DNA from: Bradyrhizobium sp. URHD0069
Lineage (GTDB): Bacteria > Pseudomonadota > Alphaproteobacteria > Rhizobiales > Xanthobacteraceae
Assembly (NCBI RefSeq): GCF_000701345.1
Contig: NZ_KL370777.1
Span: 216,824-280,823 of the forward strand
Reading direction: 5' to 3'
DNA: 64,000 nucleotides
Shown: positions 60,384 through 64,000 of the stretch, in pieces
How the letters are laid out: each line of letters starts with the position of its first letter
Position numbering within the stretch: the first letter of the stretch is position 1
Notes under the pieces: generated by a model
What the model was told of the DNA's origin: nothing
The model's database searches: none
What the model saw: the letters and a program-made list of their open reading frames with translations, nothing else
Program-made: the position numbers and the translations under genes

Positions 60384-61694
60384 ATGGACCTGAATGACCT
60401 CAGCGAACTTCTGCTCTCCACCGCCCGTTCAGTTGGCGCGGAGGTCACCTCGCCGTGGTTCTATCTGCAGCTGGGGCTGATACTGACGGGCGCCGGGATC
60501 GCATATGCGACCCAGGCGGCCGTCCGTTCTCGGCTCGATTTGACCTCGCTTGCCATGCGCTGGCCGTTGCCGTTGCGGCACTTCATCCACGTAGTGGTCG
60601 GCAGCGTTTCGACGGCCGCGTTCGCTCTATCGATGATCGTGGCGCGCGTCACGATGGTGCATTCGACCTGGCCGAGCCGCAGTTATCTGCTCGCGGTTGC
60701 CGCCAAGCTTGCGGTCGCCTGGTTGATTATCCGTCTCGTGACGTCAGTCATTCGCAACGCCTTCATCGTCAAGCTGGTGTCGCTGTCGGCGTGGCTGGTG
60801 GCGGCGTTGAGCATCATCGGCCAGCTTGGCCCGGTCATCGAAGCGCTCGACTCTGTCTCGATCGTGCTGGGTGACCTGCGGCTGACGCCGCTGCTAGTGA
60901 TCAAGCTCGGCGTGCTGCTGATCGTCGCGCTATGGCTGACCAATATCGCCAGCAAATTCGTGGAAGGCCGCATCACACGATCCGGCGACCTGACGCCGTC
61001 GATCCAGGTGCTGCTGGTCAAGATGATCCGTGTGGCGCTGATGACATTCGCCATCGCGGTCGTGATGAGCGCGGTGGGCATCAACCTCTCGGTGCTGGCG
61101 ATCTTCTCCGGTGCCGCCGGTGTCGGTATCGGTTTCGGCTTGCAGAAGATCGTCGCGAATTTCATCAGCGGCATTATCCTGCTGGCGGATAAATCGGTGA
61201 AGCCGGGCGATCTCGTCACCATCGGCGACAGCTCGGGGCGCATCAGCGCGATGAATACGCGCTATATCTCGGTCGCCGCCGGCGACGGCCGCGAGTTCCT
61301 GATCCCCAACGAAGACCTGGTGACGCAGAAGGTCGTCAATTGGACCTACACCGACAAGAACACGCTGGTGAAGGTCAATTTCGGCACCAATTATGACGCC
61401 GATCCGCGACTCGTATGCAAGCTGGCCATCGACGTTGCGGCGGCGGCGAAACGCGCCATCAAGGGCAAGCCGCCGAACTGCATCCTGACTGAATTCGCCG
61501 AGGCCGGGATGAAGTTTGCCCTGACCTTCTGGATTGCCGATCCGGACGGAATGGACAATGTGAAGAGCGAGGTCATGCTGTCGCTGTGGGACACCTTCAA
61601 GCGCGAGGGCATCCGCGTGCCGTATCCGGTGCGCGAAATTTACGTTCGCGGCGGTACGCTGCCGGTCGACACCCCCATCGAGGTCTCGACCTGA
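60384..61694 (+). CDS. Mechanosensitive ion channel, MscS family
   Basis: 436 residues from ATG 60384. Several N-terminal membrane segments, then the pore-lining MscS helix LAIFSGAAGVGIGFGLQKIV ANF, the beta domain (VKPGDLVTIGDSSGRISAMN) and a C-terminal alpha/beta domain. Opens under hypo-osmotic membrane tension to release solutes. The start at 60384 is preceded by weak Shine-Dalgarno sequence; the longer frame to 60297 lacks conserved character. Confidence 0.92.
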   Translation: MDLNDLSELLLSTARSVGAEVTSPWFYLQLGLILTGAGIAYATQAAVRSRLDLTSLAMRWPLPLRHFIHVVVGSVSTAAFALSMIVARVTMVHSTWPSRSYLLAVAAKLAVAWLIIRLVTSVIRNAFIVKLVSLSAWLVAALSIIGQLGPVIEALDSVSIVLGDLRLTPLLVIKLGVLLIVALWLTNIASKFVEGRITRSGDLTPSIQVLLVKMIRVALMTFAIAVVMSAVGINLSVLAIFSGAAGVGIGFGLQKIVANFISGIILLADKSVKPGDLVTIGDSSGRISAMNTRYISVAAGDGREFLIPNEDLVTQKVVNWTYTDKNTLVKVNFGTNYDADPRLVCKLAIDVAAAAKRAIKGKPPNCILTEFAEAGMKFALTFWIADPDGMDNVKSEVMLSLWDTFKREGIRVPYPVREIYVRGGTLPVDTPIEVST

Positions 61695-61840
61695 TGCTGC
61701 TTTGGCGGCGAACGCACTTTGGGGAATTTGGTGGTCTGGCCGAGCCATGATGGGGTTGCGCACCAAGCTTGGCTTGCACTGAGGGCTCCGATCATTAAAT
61801 TAGGCTCTCAAATCACCTCCCGCCAAGACACGATCCGCCC

Positions 61841-62665
61841 ATGAGCTACATCGAAGCCTCCGATACCTCCTTGCGCAAAACCGGGCAGATCAAGCTGCAC
61901 GGGCCGAGCGGGTTTGCCGGCATGCGCAAGGCCGGCGCGCTGGTAGCCAAGTGCCTCGATGAACTGACCGATGTCGTCAAGCCGGGCGTGCCGACCTCGC
62001 GGATCGACGAATTCGTCCGCGACTTCGCCTTCGGTCATGGCGCCTATCCCGCCACCCTGATGTATCGCGGCTACCGCTATTCGACCTGCACCTCGATCAA
62101 CCACGTGGTCTGCCACGGCATGCCGGGGGACCGGGTGCTGAAGGAAGGCGACATCGTCAACATCGACGTCACCTTCATCGTCGAGGGCTGGTATGGCGAT
62201 TCCAGCCGAATGTATGTCGTGGGACCGATTGCCCGCAAAGCCGAACGGCTGATCGAAGTGACCTATGAGGCGATGATGCGCGGCATCGCCGCCGTAAAAC
62301 CCGGCGCCACCACCGGCGACATCGGGCATGCCATTCAAAGCTTCGTCGAGCCGCAGGGCATGAGCGTGGTGCGCGACTTCTGCGGACACGGGTTGGGACG
62401 CATGTTCCACGACGAGCCGAACATCATTCATATCGGCCGGCCCGGCGAAGGCGTGGTGCTGAAGCCCGGCATGTTCTTCACCATCGAGCCGATGATCAAT
62501 CTCGGCAAGCCGCATGTGAAGATCCTGTCGGACGGTTGGACCGCGGTGACGCGCGACCGCTCGCTGTCGGCGCAATTCGAGCATTCGGTCGGCGTGACCG
62601 CCGGCGGCGTCGAAATCTTCACGCTGTCGCAACGCCATGCCGAGAAGCCCCCGGCCGCGGCGTAA
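61841..62665 (+). CDS. map: Methionine aminopeptidase, type I
   Basis: Removes the initiator Met from nascent proteins after deformylation. Metal ligands are all visible: Asp in VNIDVTFIVEGWYGDSSRMY (two Asp), His in DFCGHGLGRMFHDEP, Glu in FFTIEPMINLG and Glu in SAQFEHSVGVT. 274 residues with an about 20-residue N-terminal extension. Upstream of radC by 86 nt on the same strand. Confidence 0.97.
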   Translation: MSYIEASDTSLRKTGQIKLHGPSGFAGMRKAGALVAKCLDELTDVVKPGVPTSRIDEFVRDFAFGHGAYPATLMYRGYRYSTCTSINHVVCHGMPGDRVLKEGDIVNIDVTFIVEGWYGDSSRMYVVGPIARKAERLIEVTYEAMMRGIAAVKPGATTGDIGHAIQSFVEPQGMSVVRDFCGHGLGRMFHDEPNIIHIGRPGEGVVLKPGMFFTIEPMINLGKPHVKILSDGWTAVTRDRSLSAQFEHSVGVTAGGVEIFTLSQRHAEKPPAAA

Positions 62666-62751
62666 TATCTGCCGGTTCATCGAAAGTTCACAGTTGCAAA
62701 ACCTGGCCGACACGGCATGGTTGGGGCGCCCCATTAATATTGTCGGCGCCA

Positions 62752-63462
<711 letters not shown>

Positions 63463-63484
63463 CCGAGCCGAGCGATCCGACCTT

Positions 63485-64000
63485 TCAAGCCTTTGCTCCG
63501 ACTGTGTCGGCCATTTTGGCGCCGCGAAAACCCATCGGCTTTGCAGCGCCTGTCGTCGTATCCCGCGCGGATTGGTGCTCGATCTCTGCGTTCAATTCCG
63601 CCCCAAGAAGAACGACGATGATGGAGAGCCATATCCAGACCATGAAGCCGATCACCGCCCCGAGTGAACCGTAGGTTGTATTGTAATTGCCGAAGTTGGC
63701 GGTGTACCAGGAAAACAGAATGGAAACAGCGAGCCACCCGATCGCAGCAAAGGCGCTGCCCCATGTGATCCACCGCCACTTCGGCTTGGCGCGGCTAGGA
63801 CCGTAACGATAGACAAGGCCAAGGCCAACCATCACCACAATGAGCAGTGCGGGCCATCGAAGAATTTTCACCGCCAGCTCGGCTTCAATGGCAATGCCCA
63901 GGTAATTCAAGGCGATCGGAAGCACCACCATCGCGCCCAAAGCCACAAGCACGAAGACAATCGCAGCCAAGGTGAACGTCAAGGAGATTGCATTCAGCTC
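63485..64000 (-). CDS. YihY/virulence factor BrkB family membrane protein (partial)
   Basis: C-terminal 172 residues of a YihY/BrkB protein; the frame stays open to the window edge (ELNAISLTFTLAAIVFVLVA), so the N-terminus is missing. Four membrane segments are visible, with family stretches RYGPSRAKPKWRWITWGSAF and YGSLGAVIGFMVWIWLS. Once annotated as RNase BN by mistake; the true function is unknown. Convergent with radC, 22 nt apart. Confidence 0.93.
   Translation of the reverse strand, partial: ELNAISLTFTLAAIVFVLVALGAMVVLPIALNYLGIAIEAELAVKILRWPALLIVVMVGLGLVYRYGPSRAKPKWRWITWGSAFAAIGWLAVSILFSWYTANFGNYNTTYGSLGAVIGFMVWIWLSIIVVLLGAELNAEIEHQSARDTTTGAAKPMGFRGAKMADTVGAKA

Overview
The window looks like chromosomal DNA from a high-GC alphaproteobacterium of the Bradyrhizobium / Rhodopseudomonas / Nitrobacter group (Nitrobacteraceae). 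This rests on protein character and gene neighbourhoods (argB–dapD–dapE–truA–fmt–def, recR–ybaB–dnaX–SRP RNA, pckA–chvI–chvG–hprK–EIIA–HPr), on proteins typical of the group (duplicated DUF1036, DUF2865), and on dense intergenic palindromic repeats. The assignment is by recognition only. No rRNA, tRNA, CRISPR array, prophage or complete insertion sequence was seen.

Layout. 0–9.7 kb: amino-acid biosynthesis and translation housekeeping (argB, a DUF1036 protein with an apparent signal-peptide frameshift, a pyrimidine 5'-nucleotidase, dapD, dapE, a frameshifted GIY-YIG gene between two near-identical repeats, truA, fmt, def, rmuC). 9.8–17.3 kb: an AmpG-like transporter, a small secreted protein, recR–ybaB–dnaX, SRP RNA, an HIT protein, nudC and a PfkB kinase. 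17.4–27.7 kb: an Lrp regulator, phosphoglucomutase/phosphomannomutase, an aspartic protease, an HAD hydrolase, a duplicated membrane protein, hrpB, UDP-glucose dehydrogenase and an acyltransferase. 28–33.5 kb: polA, a LysE exporter, a glutathione S-transferase and pyrE. 33.6–36.2 kb is the most accessory-looking part: DUF2865, DUF5680, an unknown protein, a free-standing sigma-70 region 1.1 protein of 59 residues and a small Cys-containing secreted protein. 36.4–46 kb: glgP, pckA, a HugZ-like protein and the ChvI/ChvG two-component system with a regulatory, permease-less PTS. 46–53.3 kb: a glycosyltransferase, lepA, a decayed DUF3018 (MazE-like) antitoxin beside a 20-bp palindrome, then a chemoreceptor paired with a stand-alone periplasmic binding protein. 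53.9–64 kb: mepA, a Mop/TOBE protein plus modABC, an FlK-like thioesterase, a CPA-type antiporter, an MscS channel, map, radC and a partial YihY/BrkB protein.

How genes work together. dapD and dapE are consecutive lysine/DAP enzymes; fmt and def act at the two ends of N-formyl-methionine metabolism, and map is the later excision step; recR, ybaB and dnaX form a recombination/replication cluster; modABC with the Mop protein handles molybdate; ChvG/ChvI with HPr kinase, EIIA and HPr, next to pckA, links envelope sensing to carbon metabolism.

Most notable signals: (i) a family of two-hairpin intergenic elements in more than a dozen copies, one pair bracketing a broken GIY-YIG endonuclease gene; (ii) the stand-alone sigma region 1.1 protein; (iii) three genes broken by single-base or small indels; (iv) a PolA whose proofreading metal ligands look replaced; (v) a CtrA-type box with GANTC sites between def and rmuC; (vi) the chemoreceptor/binding-protein pair without an ABC transporter.
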